DNA from: Flavobacterium sp.
Lineage (GTDB): Bacteria; Bacteroidota; Bacteroidia; Flavobacteriales; Flavobacteriaceae
Assembly (NCBI RefSeq): GCF_035195345.1
Contig: NZ_CP136574.1
Span: forward strand, 1,291,870 to 1,355,869
DNA length: 64,000 nucleotides
Reading direction: 5' to 3'
Shown: one piece after another, positions 27,324 to 36,165 of the stretch
How the letters are laid out: every line of letters starts with the position of its first letter
Numbering within the stretch: the first letter of the stretch is position 1
Program-made: the position numbers and the translations under genes
Notes under the pieces: generated by a model
Told to the model about the DNA's origin: nothing
Databases searched by the model: none
The model's input: only the letters and a program-made list of their open reading frames with translations

Positions 27324-28568
27324 ATGTTATTTCTATACAACTTAGTAGTCATATTGGCTTCCCAACTTTTAAAGATTGTAGCCCTTTTTAGTCCGAAAAT
27401 GAAACTTTTTGTAGACGGACGAAAATCGGTTTTTGAAACTTTAGCAAAAACCATTCATGCTACAGATAAAACGATTTGGTTTCATGCGGCTTCTTTAGGC
27501 GAATATGAGCAAGGCATACCTGTTATTGAAGCTATAAAACAGCAATTTCCAACACATAAAATTGTAGTTACGTTTTTTTCACCTTCTGGTTATGAAGTTC
27601 GAAAAAACAATACAATTGCTGATGTTACGGTTTATTTACCATTAGATACGATTTCAAATGCAAAACAATTCATTAAAATAGTTCATCCAGAAATGGTATT
27701 TTTTATCAAATATGAATATTGGCCAAATTACCTGAACGAACTGAAAAACCAGAATATCAAAACCTATCTTATTTCTGGAATTTTACGAGAAAACCAAGCA
27801 TTTTTTAAATGGTATGGTGCATTTTACAGAAACGCCTTAAAAACATTTGATTACTTTTTTGTTCAGAATGAAAGCTCAAAAAATCTTCTGCAAAGTATCG
27901 GATTTAATAACGTAAAAGTTTCTGGTGATACACGATTTGATCGCGTAGTTTCGATTTTAGAACGTGATAATTCATTGAATTTTATCGAACAATTTAAAGA
28001 CAATAAAACTACTATTGTTATTGGTAGCTCTTGGCCAAAAGATGAAAGTTTATTAGTGAATTACATCAATCAGAGTTCGGATGACGTGAAATTTATTATT
28101 GCACCGCATAATATTAAGCAAGAGCAAATTTTAAATCTCAAAAATCAAATTGAAAAGAAAACGATTTTGTTTTCTGAAAACGTAGAGCCGCTATTAATCG
28201 CGGCTCTACAAGAATACAACGTTTTTATCATTGACACCATCGGAATTTTAACCAAAATTTATTCGTACGCTGACATTGCCTATGTAGGTGGTGGTTTTGG
28301 AAATCCAGGTGTTCATAATATTTTGGAACCTGCAACTTTTGGAGTTCCAGTTGTAATTGGTCCAAATTACTCGCATTTTGCTGAAGCTACGGCATTGGTA
28401 AATATGGAAGGTTGTATTTCGATTCAGCATCAAAGCCAATTAAACGAAGCTTTTGATTTATTACTTCACAACGATGACGAACGATTAGAAAAAGGACATA
28501 TTTGCAGCACATTTGTTCAAATGAATAAAGGAGCCACGCAAACGATTATGAACCATATTTTGAGCTAA
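27324..28568 (+). CDS. waaA: 3-deoxy-D-manno-octulosonic acid transferase
   Basis: 414 residues, Kdo transferase family GT30, which adds Kdo to lipid A precursor at the inner face of the cytoplasmic membrane. An N-terminal hydrophobic anchor (about 1-20) is followed by the conserved FHAASLGEYEQ motif, whose Glu is the catalytic base. The second Rossmann half has VIGSSWPKDE and the donor-binding HNILEPATFGVPVVIGPN. Its stop overlaps the next gene's start by one base (TAATG). Confidence 0.94.
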   Translation: MLFLYNLVVILASQLLKIVALFSPKMKLFVDGRKSVFETLAKTIHATDKTIWFHAASLGEYEQGIPVIEAIKQQFPTHKIVVTFFSPSGYEVRKNNTIADVTVYLPLDTISNAKQFIKIVHPEMVFFIKYEYWPNYLNELKNQNIKTYLISGILRENQAFFKWYGAFYRNALKTFDYFFVQNESSKNLLQSIGFNNVKVSGDTRFDRVVSILERDNSLNFIEQFKDNKTTIVIGSSWPKDESLLVNYINQSSDDVKFIIAPHNIKQEQILNLKNQIEKKTILFSENVEPLLIAALQEYNVFIIDTIGILTKIYSYADIAYVGGGFGNPGVHNILEPATFGVPVVIGPNYSHFAEATALVNMEGCISIQHQSQLNEAFDLLLHNDDERLEKGHICSTFVQMNKGATQTIMNHILS

Positions 28569-29017
28569 TGACAACCTTCAAACCATTAGAAAAAGCAGAC
28601 ATTCCAACCATCACCCAAATGATGCAAGATTTCTATGCAATTGATAATTATCCGATGGATATTGAAGAGTCCAAAAAACTATTTCAAGAATTTATTACCA
28701 ATGAAAATTTAGGTAAATCTTGGTTAATATTTTCCGAAAATGAAATTGTAGGATACATCATTCTCACTTTTATTTTTAGTTTTGAATATGGCGGAAAAAT
28801 AGCTTTTATAGACGAATTATTTATCAAAGAAACCGCGCGTGGAAAAGGATTTGGAAAAGAAGCCATTCAGTTTATTCAGGTAGAAGTTCTTAAATTATCG
28901 TTAAAATTACTTTATTTAGAAGTCGAAACGCATAATGAAAACGCACAAAAATTGTATCTTGCACTCGATTTTGAACTTCACAATCGAAAATTAATGAAGT
29001 ACAAAATAGTTAACTAA
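28568..29017 (+). CDS. GNAT family N-acetyltransferase
   Basis: 149 residues, a single GNAT domain. The acetyl-CoA loop is ARGKGFGKEAI (motif A), followed by a motif B region LYLEVETHNENAQKLY. The acceptor is unknown. It is translationally coupled to waaA through TAATG, and the next gene starts 10 bp after its stop, so the three may form one operon. Confidence 0.9.
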   Translation: MTTFKPLEKADIPTITQMMQDFYAIDNYPMDIEESKKLFQEFITNENLGKSWLIFSENEIVGYIILTFIFSFEYGGKIAFIDELFIKETARGKGFGKEAIQFIQVEVLKLSLKLLYLEVETHNENAQKLYLALDFELHNRKLMKYKIVN

Positions 29018-29026
29018 ATTTATATC

Positions 29027-31180
29027 ATGAAATTTTTAAAATTATTACTTGTTTTAGTTGTTTTCCATGCGCAAGCGCAACAAGGAGGCATGTGGATTCC
29101 ATCGTTACTAAAAGGGACCAACGAAAAAGAAATGAAAGCTTTAGGAATGAAAATTAGTGCCGATGATATTTATTCGGTAAACAATTCCAGCTTAAAAGAT
29201 GCTGTTCCTCATTTTGATGGCGGTTGTACAGCGGAAATGATTTCTTCAAAAGGACTTTTATTAACCAATCATCACTGTGGTTATGATAACATTCAAAGTC
29301 ATTCTACTGTAGAACATGATTATTTAACTGATGGTTTTTGGGCTTATAAAATGGAAGACGAATTACCAAACAAAGATTTAACCGTAACCTTCATTATTAA
29401 AATTGAAGATGTAACGAATAAAATTTTTGAAGGTGTTTTAAATCTTCCGACTGAAAGCGACAAACAAAAGAAAATTCAACAAAATATTGCAGCTTTAAAT
29501 AAAAGCTATACTATAGAAGCTTGGCAAGAAACAATGATTCGTGCATTTTATGACGGAAACCAATACTTATTATTTGTAACCGAAACGTTCAAAGATGTTC
29601 GTTTAGTAGGTGCACCACCAAGTTCAATCGGAAAATTTGGATCGGATACTGATAACTGGGTTTGGCCACGTCATACGGGAGATTTCTCTTTATTCAGAAT
29701 TTACGCTGATAAAAACAATCGTCCTGCGGAATACTCAAAAGATAACGTTCCTTACACTCCAAAACACTTTTTCCCAGTTTCTGCAAAAGGAATTCAGGAA
29801 AACGATTTTACAATGGTAATGGGTTACCCTGGAAGAACTCAGGAATATTTACCATCATTCGCTGTAGAACAAATTGTTAATGATTTAAATCCTGCTAAAA
29901 TTGAAATTCGTGATGCGGCTTTGAAAGTGCAAGATGGTTTCATGAGAAAAGACAATGCTATCAAAATTCAATATGCTTCAAAATACGCTGGTGTTGCAAA
30001 CTATTGGAAAAAATGGATTGGTGAAACTAAAGGTTTGAAAAAATCGAATGCTGTTACCTTTAAACAAAATTTTGAAAAGAAATTCCAAGAAAGAGTTAAC
30101 AAAGCAGGCAAGCAAGCTGAATACGGAACTATTTTAATTGATTTCGAGAAAAACTACAAAGACATTAGAGAATATGCTATTGCTAGAGATTACTTTACCG
30201 AAGTAGTTTTACGTAATTCAGAAATTTTATCATTTGGATACCGTTTGTACCAATTAGAACAAGTATACAACACCAAAGGAGAACAAGCTTTTAACGATCG
30301 TAAAAATAACCTTGTTGCAAGTTTTGAAGGTTTGTATAAAGATTACAGCGCTCAAGTGGATGAAAAAGTTTTTGAACAGTTAATCAATTTGTATGCAACA
30401 AAATCCCCAAAACAATTTTTACCTGAGGGTTTGAATAATATTAATGCTTCAAATTTAACTGCAAATGTTTTTGGTTCGTCAAAATTAACCAACTACAATG
30501 GCTTAAAAGAATTACTAAGTGGTGATGCAAAAGCGATTTTAGAAAAATTAAATCAAGATTCTGCCTATAAATTGGTAAAATCAATTGCAGATAGTTACCA
30601 AAAAAATGTTGCGCCTAAGTTTGATGAAATCAATTTAAAAAACATTGCTTTACAAAGAACTTATATGAAAGGAATTATAGAATTCTTTCCAAACGATAGA
30701 ATTTTCCCAGACGCCAATAGTACTTTACGTGTAACGTATGGAAAAGTAAAAGGCTACAAACCTAGTGATGCTGTTATATACGAACCTATAAGTTATTTAG
30801 ATGGTGTTATCGAAAAATATATTCCTGGCGATTACGAATTTGACGTTCCAAAAAAATTAATCGATTTGTATAACGCGAAAGATTACGGAAGATATGCTGA
30901 TAAAAATGGAAAAATGCCATTAGCTTTTATTGCAACTAATCATACTACTGGTGGAAACTCTGGAAGTCCAGCTTTAGACGTAAAAGGAAACCTTATCGGA
31001 TTAAACTTTGATAGAGTTTGGGAAGGCACCATGAGTGATATTTATTACAGTTCAGAGATTTGTAGAAACATTATGGTTGATGCGCGTTATATTTTATTTG
31101 TAATTGATAAATTTGCTGGCGCAAAAAACCTTATAGAGGAGATGACAATAGTATATCCTAAGTCTCAAAAAGCCAAATAA
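29027..31180 (+). CDS. S46 family dipeptidyl peptidase (DPP11/DPP7 type)
   Basis: 717 residues, periplasmic serine exopeptidase of family S46, which takes dipeptides from the N-terminus of oligopeptides. A signal peptide (about 1-18, cut after AQA) is followed by GGMWIPSLL. The catalytic His is in LLTNHHCGY (82-83), an Asp region in HTGDFSLFR, and the nucleophile Ser647 in GGNSGSPAL. Arg663 in LNFDRVWEG corresponds to the position that, when Arg, gives Asp/Glu preference (DPP11); DPP7 has Gly there. It therefore probably cuts after acidic P1 residues. It supports peptide use as a nutrient. Confidence 0.93.
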   Translation: MKFLKLLLVLVVFHAQAQQGGMWIPSLLKGTNEKEMKALGMKISADDIYSVNNSSLKDAVPHFDGGCTAEMISSKGLLLTNHHCGYDNIQSHSTVEHDYLTDGFWAYKMEDELPNKDLTVTFIIKIEDVTNKIFEGVLNLPTESDKQKKIQQNIAALNKSYTIEAWQETMIRAFYDGNQYLLFVTETFKDVRLVGAPPSSIGKFGSDTDNWVWPRHTGDFSLFRIYADKNNRPAEYSKDNVPYTPKHFFPVSAKGIQENDFTMVMGYPGRTQEYLPSFAVEQIVNDLNPAKIEIRDAALKVQDGFMRKDNAIKIQYASKYAGVANYWKKWIGETKGLKKSNAVTFKQNFEKKFQERVNKAGKQAEYGTILIDFEKNYKDIREYAIARDYFTEVVLRNSEILSFGYRLYQLEQVYNTKGEQAFNDRKNNLVASFEGLYKDYSAQVDEKVFEQLINLYATKSPKQFLPEGLNNINASNLTANVFGSSKLTNYNGLKELLSGDAKAILEKLNQDSAYKLVKSIADSYQKNVAPKFDEINLKNIALQRTYMKGIIEFFPNDRIFPDANSTLRVTYGKVKGYKPSDAVIYEPISYLDGVIEKYIPGDYEFDVPKKLIDLYNAKDYGRYADKNGKMPLAFIATNHTTGGNSGSPALDVKGNLIGLNFDRVWEGTMSDIYYSSEICRNIMVDARYILFVIDKFAGAKNLIEEMTIVYPKSQKAK

Positions 31181-31280
31181 TTACAAATTTTTTCAAAAAT
31201 AAAAAGTTTGGCACGCCATTTGAAATAAAGCATTTCGGAATCCAAAGAAAAAAAAATGAAAAAATTTGTCTAAAAATATT

Positions 31281-31308
31281 TTGACATGTTAAAAAATTTA
31301 TATCTTTG
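31281..31308 (+). promoter_or_regulatory. Consensus Bacteroidota promoter
   Basis: TTG at 31281-31283, a 17-nt spacer, then TATCTTTG at 31301-31308, an exact match to TTG-N17-TAnnTTTG. It should drive the small lipoprotein gene that starts 37 nt later. Confidence 0.85.
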
Positions 31309-31344
31309 CTCCGAATTAATAATTAACCTTTATAATTTAGTAAG

Positions 31345-31551
31345 ATGAAAAAAGTTGTTTTAAGTTTAGCAATTGTTGCTGCTATGTTCGTTTCTTGTAA
31401 AGAAAATGCTGCTGAGGAAACTCCAGCAACTGATTCAGTAGTTGAAGCTCCAGTTGAAGAAGTTGCTCCTGCAGCTGACACTACTGCTGTTGACTCTACT
31501 GTTGCTGCTCCAGCTACAGAAGCTCCAGCTACAGAAGCTCCAGCAAAATAA
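31345..31551 (+). CDS. Small Ala/Pro/Glu-rich lipoprotein
   Basis: 68 residues. The lipoprotein signal ends at AMFVS-C (Cys18). The mature part is low-complexity, built of Ala, Pro, Glu, Thr and repeated APATE units, so it is unstructured. Its signal sequence is nearly that of the next gene's product, so the two are tandem paralogues at the N-terminus. A consensus promoter precedes it and a terminator follows, so it is expressed as its own, probably abundant, transcript. Function unknown. Confidence 0.8.
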   Translation: MKKVVLSLAIVAAMFVSCKENAAEETPATDSVVEAPVEEVAPAADTTAVDSTVAAPATEAPATEAPAK

Positions 31552-31573
31552 TTATTGCTAGAACAAAAAAATC

Positions 31574-31598
31574 AAGCCTCACAATGTGGGGCTTTTTT
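31574..31598 (+). terminator. Intrinsic terminator
   Basis: AAGCCTCAC pairs with GTGGGGCTT (one T-G pair) followed by six T. It lies between the two small lipoprotein genes. Confidence 0.8.
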
Positions 31599-31629
31599 AA
31601 TGAAAAAAAAATCTAAAAAAAATATAAAA

Positions 31630-31845
31630 ATGAAAAAAATCGCTCTAAGCTTAGCAGTTTTAGCTGCTATGTTTGTTTCTTGTAAAGAAACAACTGCTGA
31701 AGTAGAAAACACTATCGATTCAACGACTACAAAAATTGAAGAAACTGCAACTGAAGTTATAGACTCTACTTCAGCGGTTGTTGATTCTGCAACTGCAAAA
31801 GTTGAAGGAACTCCAAAAGTAAGCCTTAAAAGAATTGACGAATAA
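31630..31845 (+). CDS. Small Thr/Glu/Val-rich lipoprotein
   Basis: 71 residues from the ATG at 31630; a longer frame from 31555 crosses the terminator and is unlikely. The signal peptide and lipobox (AAMFVS-C, Cys18) closely match the upstream small lipoprotein. The mature part is an acidic helix of Thr/Glu/Val/Asp with DSTxxxVDSATAKVE repeats and a basic end. It could be produced by read-through of the upstream terminator. Function unknown. Confidence 0.75.
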   Translation: MKKIALSLAVLAAMFVSCKETTAEVENTIDSTTTKIEETATEVIDSTSAVVDSATAKVEGTPKVSLKRIDE

Positions 31846-31865
31846 GGTTGATATATTTTAAATCA

Positions 31866-31894
31866 AAGCCCTACAAACAATGTAGGGCTTTTTT
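31866..31894. terminator. Bidirectional intrinsic terminator
   Basis: A perfect 10-bp stem (AAGCCCTACA/TGTAGGGCTT), 5-nt loop and T run between the lipoprotein gene and the convergent DUF1508 gene. Confidence 0.88.
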
Positions 31895-31898
31895 GTTG

Positions 31899-32258
31899 CT
31901 ATCCATTTATATCTGAACCAAAAATATCCTCTGCAGAGGAAAAATCTAAATATTCAGCTTTATGAGCATATTTTACAATTTCATCAATTCCTTTTTGAAG
32001 TAACAATTGTGTAGTATACCTCCTGCTTACTGCCACTTCATGGTCATCTAATATCAATCGAAAGAAAAACTTACCGCTAGACGATTTAAAACGCATAAAA
32101 ACACATCGTTCAATTGCATTTTTAAGTCGCTCTATCTCTTCTTCACATTCAAAACGCAATTCAAAATCGTTGCTTGTAAAAATAGTTTTCCCCTTTCTAG
32201 AAACAAACTCATATTTATAAGCCCCGCTTAATCGTTGTGCGATTACAAATGTACCCAT
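31899..32258 (-). CDS. DUF1508 (YegP-like) protein
   Basis: 119 residues with two related halves: GAYKYEFVSRKGKTIFTS and GKFFFRLILDDHEVAVSRRY, the two-repeat pattern of the YegP/DUF1508 fold. It is a small cytoplasmic protein without signal or membrane segments. The molecular role of the family is not known. It lies between the tRNA genes and the lipoprotein genes and has its own terminator. Confidence 0.75.
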   Translation of the reverse strand: MGTFVIAQRLSGAYKYEFVSRKGKTIFTSNDFELRFECEEEIERLKNAIERCVFMRFKSSSGKFFFRLILDDHEVAVSRRYTTQLLLQKGIDEIVKYAHKAEYLDFSSAEDIFGSDING

Positions 32259-32334
32259 AGTTGTGATTGATAATTTTTTTAAAGAATTCTTTAAAGATAA
32301 TAGAAAATTCTAAATAGAGAGTTTTATAAACAAA

Positions 32335-32363
32335 AAAAGCTCCGAACAATGTTCGGAGCTTTT
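32335..32363 (-). terminator. Intrinsic terminator of the tRNA operon
   Basis: A perfect stem, AAAAGCTCCGAAC with GTTCGGAGCTTTT, and a 3-nt loop. On the minus strand it is followed by a T7 run just after tRNA-Leu. Confidence 0.9.
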
Positions 32364-32364
32364 G

Positions 32365-32450
32365 TACTCAAGGCGGGACTTGAACCCGCACGGGCATTAC
32401 TACCCACTGGATTTTAAGTCCAGCGTGTCTACCAATTCCACCACTCAAGC
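32365..32450 (-). tRNA. tRNA-Leu (anticodon TAA)
   Basis: 86 nt, class II tRNA with a long variable arm. The anticodon arm reads CTGGA-CTTAAAA-TCCAG (anticodon TAA), and the T arm contains GGTTCAAGTCC. The acceptor stem pairs GCTTGAG with CTTGAGT using wobble pairs. CCA is not encoded. Confidence 0.95.
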
Positions 32451-32466
32451 AAATATTTTGGTATAG

Positions 32467-32539
32467 AGCGAAAAACGGGGTTCGAACCCGCGACCTCGAC
32501 CTTGGCAAGGTCGCGCTCTACCAACTGAGCTATTTTCGC
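32467..32539 (-). tRNA. tRNA-Gly (anticodon GCC)
   Basis: 73 nt. The acceptor stem GCGAAAA/TTTTCGC is perfect, the anticodon arm is CGACC-TTGCCAA-GGTCG (anticodon GCC), and the T arm contains GGTTCGAACCC. CCA is not encoded. It precedes tRNA-Leu by 16 nt in the same transcript. Confidence 0.96.
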
Positions 32540-32689
32540 GTTTCGTATTATAATTTTTAAAGAACGTCGCTATACTTGTTCCGTATTGCGAGTGCAAATA
32601 TAGTACATATTTTTATTCTTGCAAGGACTTTTTAAATAAAAATTAAAACTTTTTTATAACCTTTTGATAACGAATTATTTATTTTGAAA

Positions 32690-35311
32690 TTATTTTTTTA
32701 CCAACATTCGTTTTATTTCGTTTAGCTTCATTAAAGCTTCCACAGGAGTTAACGTATTGATGTCGATATTCATGATTTCTTCTTTAATATCTTCTAAAAG
32801 TGGATCGTCTAAATTAAAGAAACTCAATTGCAATTCATCATTTGCTGATTTAATTCCGGATAATTCTTCGCTGGAATGTCTTTTCTCTAATTGCTTCAAT
32901 AATTTTTGCGCTTTTTGAATCACAATTTGAGGCATTCCCGCCATTTTCGCTACGTGAATACCAAAACTATGTGCGCTTCCACCTTTGACTAGTTTACGAA
33001 TGAATAAAACTGTATCTTTTAATTCCTTTACCGAAACATTGAAATTCTGGATACGGTCAAATGTAACTTCCATTTCGTTTAATTCATGATAATGCGTAGC
33101 AAAAAGTGTTTTGGGTTTATTTGGATGTTCGTGCAAATATTCTGAAATCGCCCAAGCAATTGAAATTCCGTCATAGGTTGAAGTTCCTCTTCCAATTTCA
33201 TCTAACAACACCAAACTTCTTTCTGAAATATTATTCAAAATGGAAGCGGTTTCATTCATTTCAACCATAAAAGTAGATTCACCCATCGAAATATTATCAC
33301 TTGCTCCTACTCTAGTGAAAATTTTATCCACAACACCAATTCGCACGCTTTCTGCTGGAACAAAACTTCCCATTTGCGCCATTAATACAATCAAAGCCGT
33401 TTGACGCAAAATAGCCGATTTACCCGACATGTTCGGACCCGTAATCATGATGATTTGTTGGGTTTCTCTATCCAAATACACATCATTGGAAATATACGGC
33501 ACACCAACAGGCAACTGCTTTTCAATTACTGGATGACGTCCTTCTTTAATTTCCAAATCGAAACTTTCATCTAAATCAGGACAAACGTATTTATTATCAA
33601 TCGCTAATTGGGTGAAAGAAGTCAAACAATCTAATTGCGCAATTAAATTGGCATTCAACTGAACGTGTTTGATATACGTAGCAATCCAATTCACCAATTG
33701 CTCAAACAACTGCGATTCTAATTGATGGATTTTTTCTTCGGCACCTAAAATCTTCGATTCGTATTCTTTTAGTTCTTCCGTAATGTATCGCTCTGCATTC
33801 ACTAAGGTTTGCTTACGAATCCATTCGGCTGGGACTTTATCTTTATGTGTATTTCGAACTTCGATATAATACCCAAAAACATTATTGAACGAAACTTTCA
33901 ACGATGGAATTCCTGAAGCTGCACTTTCGCGTTGTTCTAATTCTTCTAAATAGCCTTTTCCAGTGGATGAAATAGCACGTAATTCGTCTAATTCAGAATG
34001 AACTCCAACAGCAATTGCGTTTCCTTTATTCACACTTACTGGTGCATCTTCTTGAATAGTGGTTTTGATTTTTTCTCGTAACAATTCGCAAGCGTGTAAA
34101 CTATCTCCAATTACTCGTAAAGCTTCATTATCGCTTCCTAAAGCCAATGTTTTAATTGGTATAATTGCATCCAGCGAATCTTTCAAGAAATTGACTTCTC
34201 TTGGAGAAATTTTTCCTGTAGCAACCTTTGAAATCAAACGTTCTAAATCGGAAATTTGTTTGATTTGATATTGAATTTGCTGTAAAACTTCTGGATTGGC
34301 TTTCAAATACGAAATCACTTCATGGCGACTTCTAATTTTTGAAATATCTTTCAACGGAAGTGCCAACCAACGCTTCAAAAGTCTTGCTCCCATTGGCGAA
34401 AGCGTTTTGTCTATCACATCTAAAAGCGTTACTGCATTTGGATTATAACTGTGGTATAACTCTAAATTTCGAATGGTAAATTTATCCATCCAAACGTAAG
34501 CATCTTCGGCAATACGTTGAATATTAGTGATATGTTGAATCTTGTTATGTTGCGTTTCCGACAAATAATACAAAATCGCACCTGAGGCAATCAAACCTTC
34601 AGTTAATTCTTCAACACCAAAGCCTTTTAGCGAATTAGTTTGGAAATGTTTGGTTAAACTTTCTAAAGCGTAATCTTCTTTATACACCCAATCTTCCAAA
34701 AAGAACGTATGAAAATCGTCTCCAAAAACAGAATTAAACTGATTTTTAAACTGTTTCGGAATTAAAATTTCACTTGGACGAAAGTTTTGCAATAATTTGT
34801 CAATGTATTCTTCATTGCCTTGCGAAACTAAAAATTCCCCTGTAGAAACATCTAAAAATGCCACACCAAGCGTTTTCTTCCCAAAATGAACAGCTGCTAA
34901 AAAATTATTCGACTTCGATTGTAACACCTCATCATTCATTGAAACCCCGGGCGTAACTAATTCCGTAACTCCTCGTTTTACAATAGTTTTAGTCATTTTT
35001 GGATCTTCTAATTGATCGCAAATTGCTACTCGAAGTCCGGCTTTAACTAACTTAGGTAAATAGGTATTTATGGAATGATGTGGAAATCCAGCCAACGCAG
35101 TTTCAGTCTCAGAACCAGCACCACGTTTTGTCAAAGTAATTCCTAAAATTCCGGCTGCACGCACTGCATCTTCTCCAAAAGTTTCATAAAAATCGCCCAC
35201 ACGAAACAACAAACAAGCATCGGGATATTTATTTTTTATCTCGTTGTATTGCTTCATTAATGGTGTTTCCTTTGGTGCTTTATCGGGAGTTGCTGCAGAT
35301 TTTTTAGCCAC
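32690..35311 (-). CDS. mutS: DNA mismatch repair protein MutS
   Basis: 873 residues, full-length MutS, which binds base mismatches and starts repair. The mismatch-reading Phe-x-Glu motif is in VGDFYETFGED near residue 45. Connector, core and clamp regions follow. The ATPase domain has Walker A TGPNMSGKSAIL, the Walker B region LLDEIGRGTSTYDG, and ATHYHEL. The C-terminal helix-turn-helix dimer region is present. It is a single gene whose start lies 215 bp from the divergent methyltransferase gene. Confidence 0.98.
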   Translation of the reverse strand: MAKKSAATPDKAPKETPLMKQYNEIKNKYPDACLLFRVGDFYETFGEDAVRAAGILGITLTKRGAGSETETALAGFPHHSINTYLPKLVKAGLRVAICDQLEDPKMTKTIVKRGVTELVTPGVSMNDEVLQSKSNNFLAAVHFGKKTLGVAFLDVSTGEFLVSQGNEEYIDKLLQNFRPSEILIPKQFKNQFNSVFGDDFHTFFLEDWVYKEDYALESLTKHFQTNSLKGFGVEELTEGLIASGAILYYLSETQHNKIQHITNIQRIAEDAYVWMDKFTIRNLELYHSYNPNAVTLLDVIDKTLSPMGARLLKRWLALPLKDISKIRSRHEVISYLKANPEVLQQIQYQIKQISDLERLISKVATGKISPREVNFLKDSLDAIIPIKTLALGSDNEALRVIGDSLHACELLREKIKTTIQEDAPVSVNKGNAIAVGVHSELDELRAISSTGKGYLEELEQRESAASGIPSLKVSFNNVFGYYIEVRNTHKDKVPAEWIRKQTLVNAERYITEELKEYESKILGAEEKIHQLESQLFEQLVNWIATYIKHVQLNANLIAQLDCLTSFTQLAIDNKYVCPDLDESFDLEIKEGRHPVIEKQLPVGVPYISNDVYLDRETQQIIMITGPNMSGKSAILRQTALIVLMAQMGSFVPAESVRIGVVDKIFTRVGASDNISMGESTFMVEMNETASILNNISERSLVLLDEIGRGTSTYDGISIAWAISEYLHEHPNKPKTLFATHYHELNEMEVTFDRIQNFNVSVKELKDTVLFIRKLVKGGSAHSFGIHVAKMAGMPQIVIQKAQKLLKQLEKRHSSEELSGIKSANDELQLSFFNLDDPLLEDIKEEIMNIDINTLTPVEALMKLNEIKRMLVKK

Positions 35312-35526
35312 AATTTCAAATTTTAAGTATGATTGCGAAGGTAAGAAAATAAAGTATTAAGATAAAAGAATTAAGTAGCAAGACTAAAATCTAAAATTTT
35401 TAACGCAAAGAAGCTAAGTTTTTCGCAAATTTCGCAAAGGCTTGTATGAACTTAAATGGCTTATATGTTTAAAAATTGACACATCGACTAATTGTCTAAT
35501 TGACACATTATATCTATTTTTGCCAC
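35312..35526. promoter_or_regulatory. Divergent promoter region of mutS and the methyltransferase gene
   Basis: No gene. It holds a decayed cgcaaa-type intergenic repeat (35402-35441, TTCGCAAA twice) and TATTTTTG at 35515-35522, a -7 match only 5 nt before the methyltransferase ATG with a TTG 20 nt upstream of it. If used, that promoter would give a leaderless or near-leaderless mRNA. Confidence 0.4.
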
Positions 35527-36054
35527 ATGAGAAAATTAGCCAACGCAGAATTAGAACGTAAAAACATCAACGAGTTTAAGGAAGCTCAAAAAACACCAAT
35601 TATTGTCATCTTAGACGATATTAGAAGTTTGCACAATATTGGCTCGGTTTTTAGAACTTCGGATGCTTTTTTGATTGAAAAGATTTACTTATGTGGTATT
35701 ACGGCTACTCCGCCCAATAAAGAAATTCATAAAACGGCTCTTGGCGCTACGGAAACTGTGAATTGGGAATATGCTAAAGACGTTTTAGAAGTGGTGCATC
35801 AATTGAAACAAGAAAATGTAAAAGTGTATTCTGTGGAACAAACTGAAAATGCCATTATGTTGGATAATTTTCAACCAGAAACCAATACAAAATATGTCTT
35901 AATTTTTGGAAACGAAGTAAAAGGTGTTTCGCAAGAGGCTATTAATTTAAGCGATGGTGTGATTGAAATCCCGCAATTGGGAAGCAAACATTCGTTGAAT
36001 ATTTCGGTTAGTGCTGGAATTGTAATTTGGGATTTGTTTCAGAAGTTGAAATAA
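35527..36054 (+). CDS. TrmH/SpoU family RNA methyltransferase
   Basis: 175 residues from the ATG at 35527; an upstream in-frame ATG at 35500 would lie before the likely promoter. A SPOUT-fold 2'-O-methyltransferase using SAM. Motif 1 is DDIRSLHNIGSVFRTSDAF with the catalytic Arg, motif 2 YVLIFGNEVKGVS, and motif 3 IPQLGSKHSLNISVSAG forming the trefoil knot. The short length, without an N-terminal RNA-binding domain, resembles TrmL/TrmH-like tRNA enzymes, but the target RNA is not determined. Confidence 0.92.
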   Translation: MRKLANAELERKNINEFKEAQKTPIIVILDDIRSLHNIGSVFRTSDAFLIEKIYLCGITATPPNKEIHKTALGATETVNWEYAKDVLEVVHQLKQENVKVYSVEQTENAIMLDNFQPETNTKYVLIFGNEVKGVSQEAINLSDGVIEIPQLGSKHSLNISVSAGIVIWDLFQKLK

Positions 36055-36165
36055 TTCTTTAAACATATAGTCACAATAGAATTACTTTGTGTTGATTCTT
36101 AGACGTTACACTTTACAAAATAAACATAGAAAATCCGTAAAAATCAGCGTTGTGAAGCATCAGTT

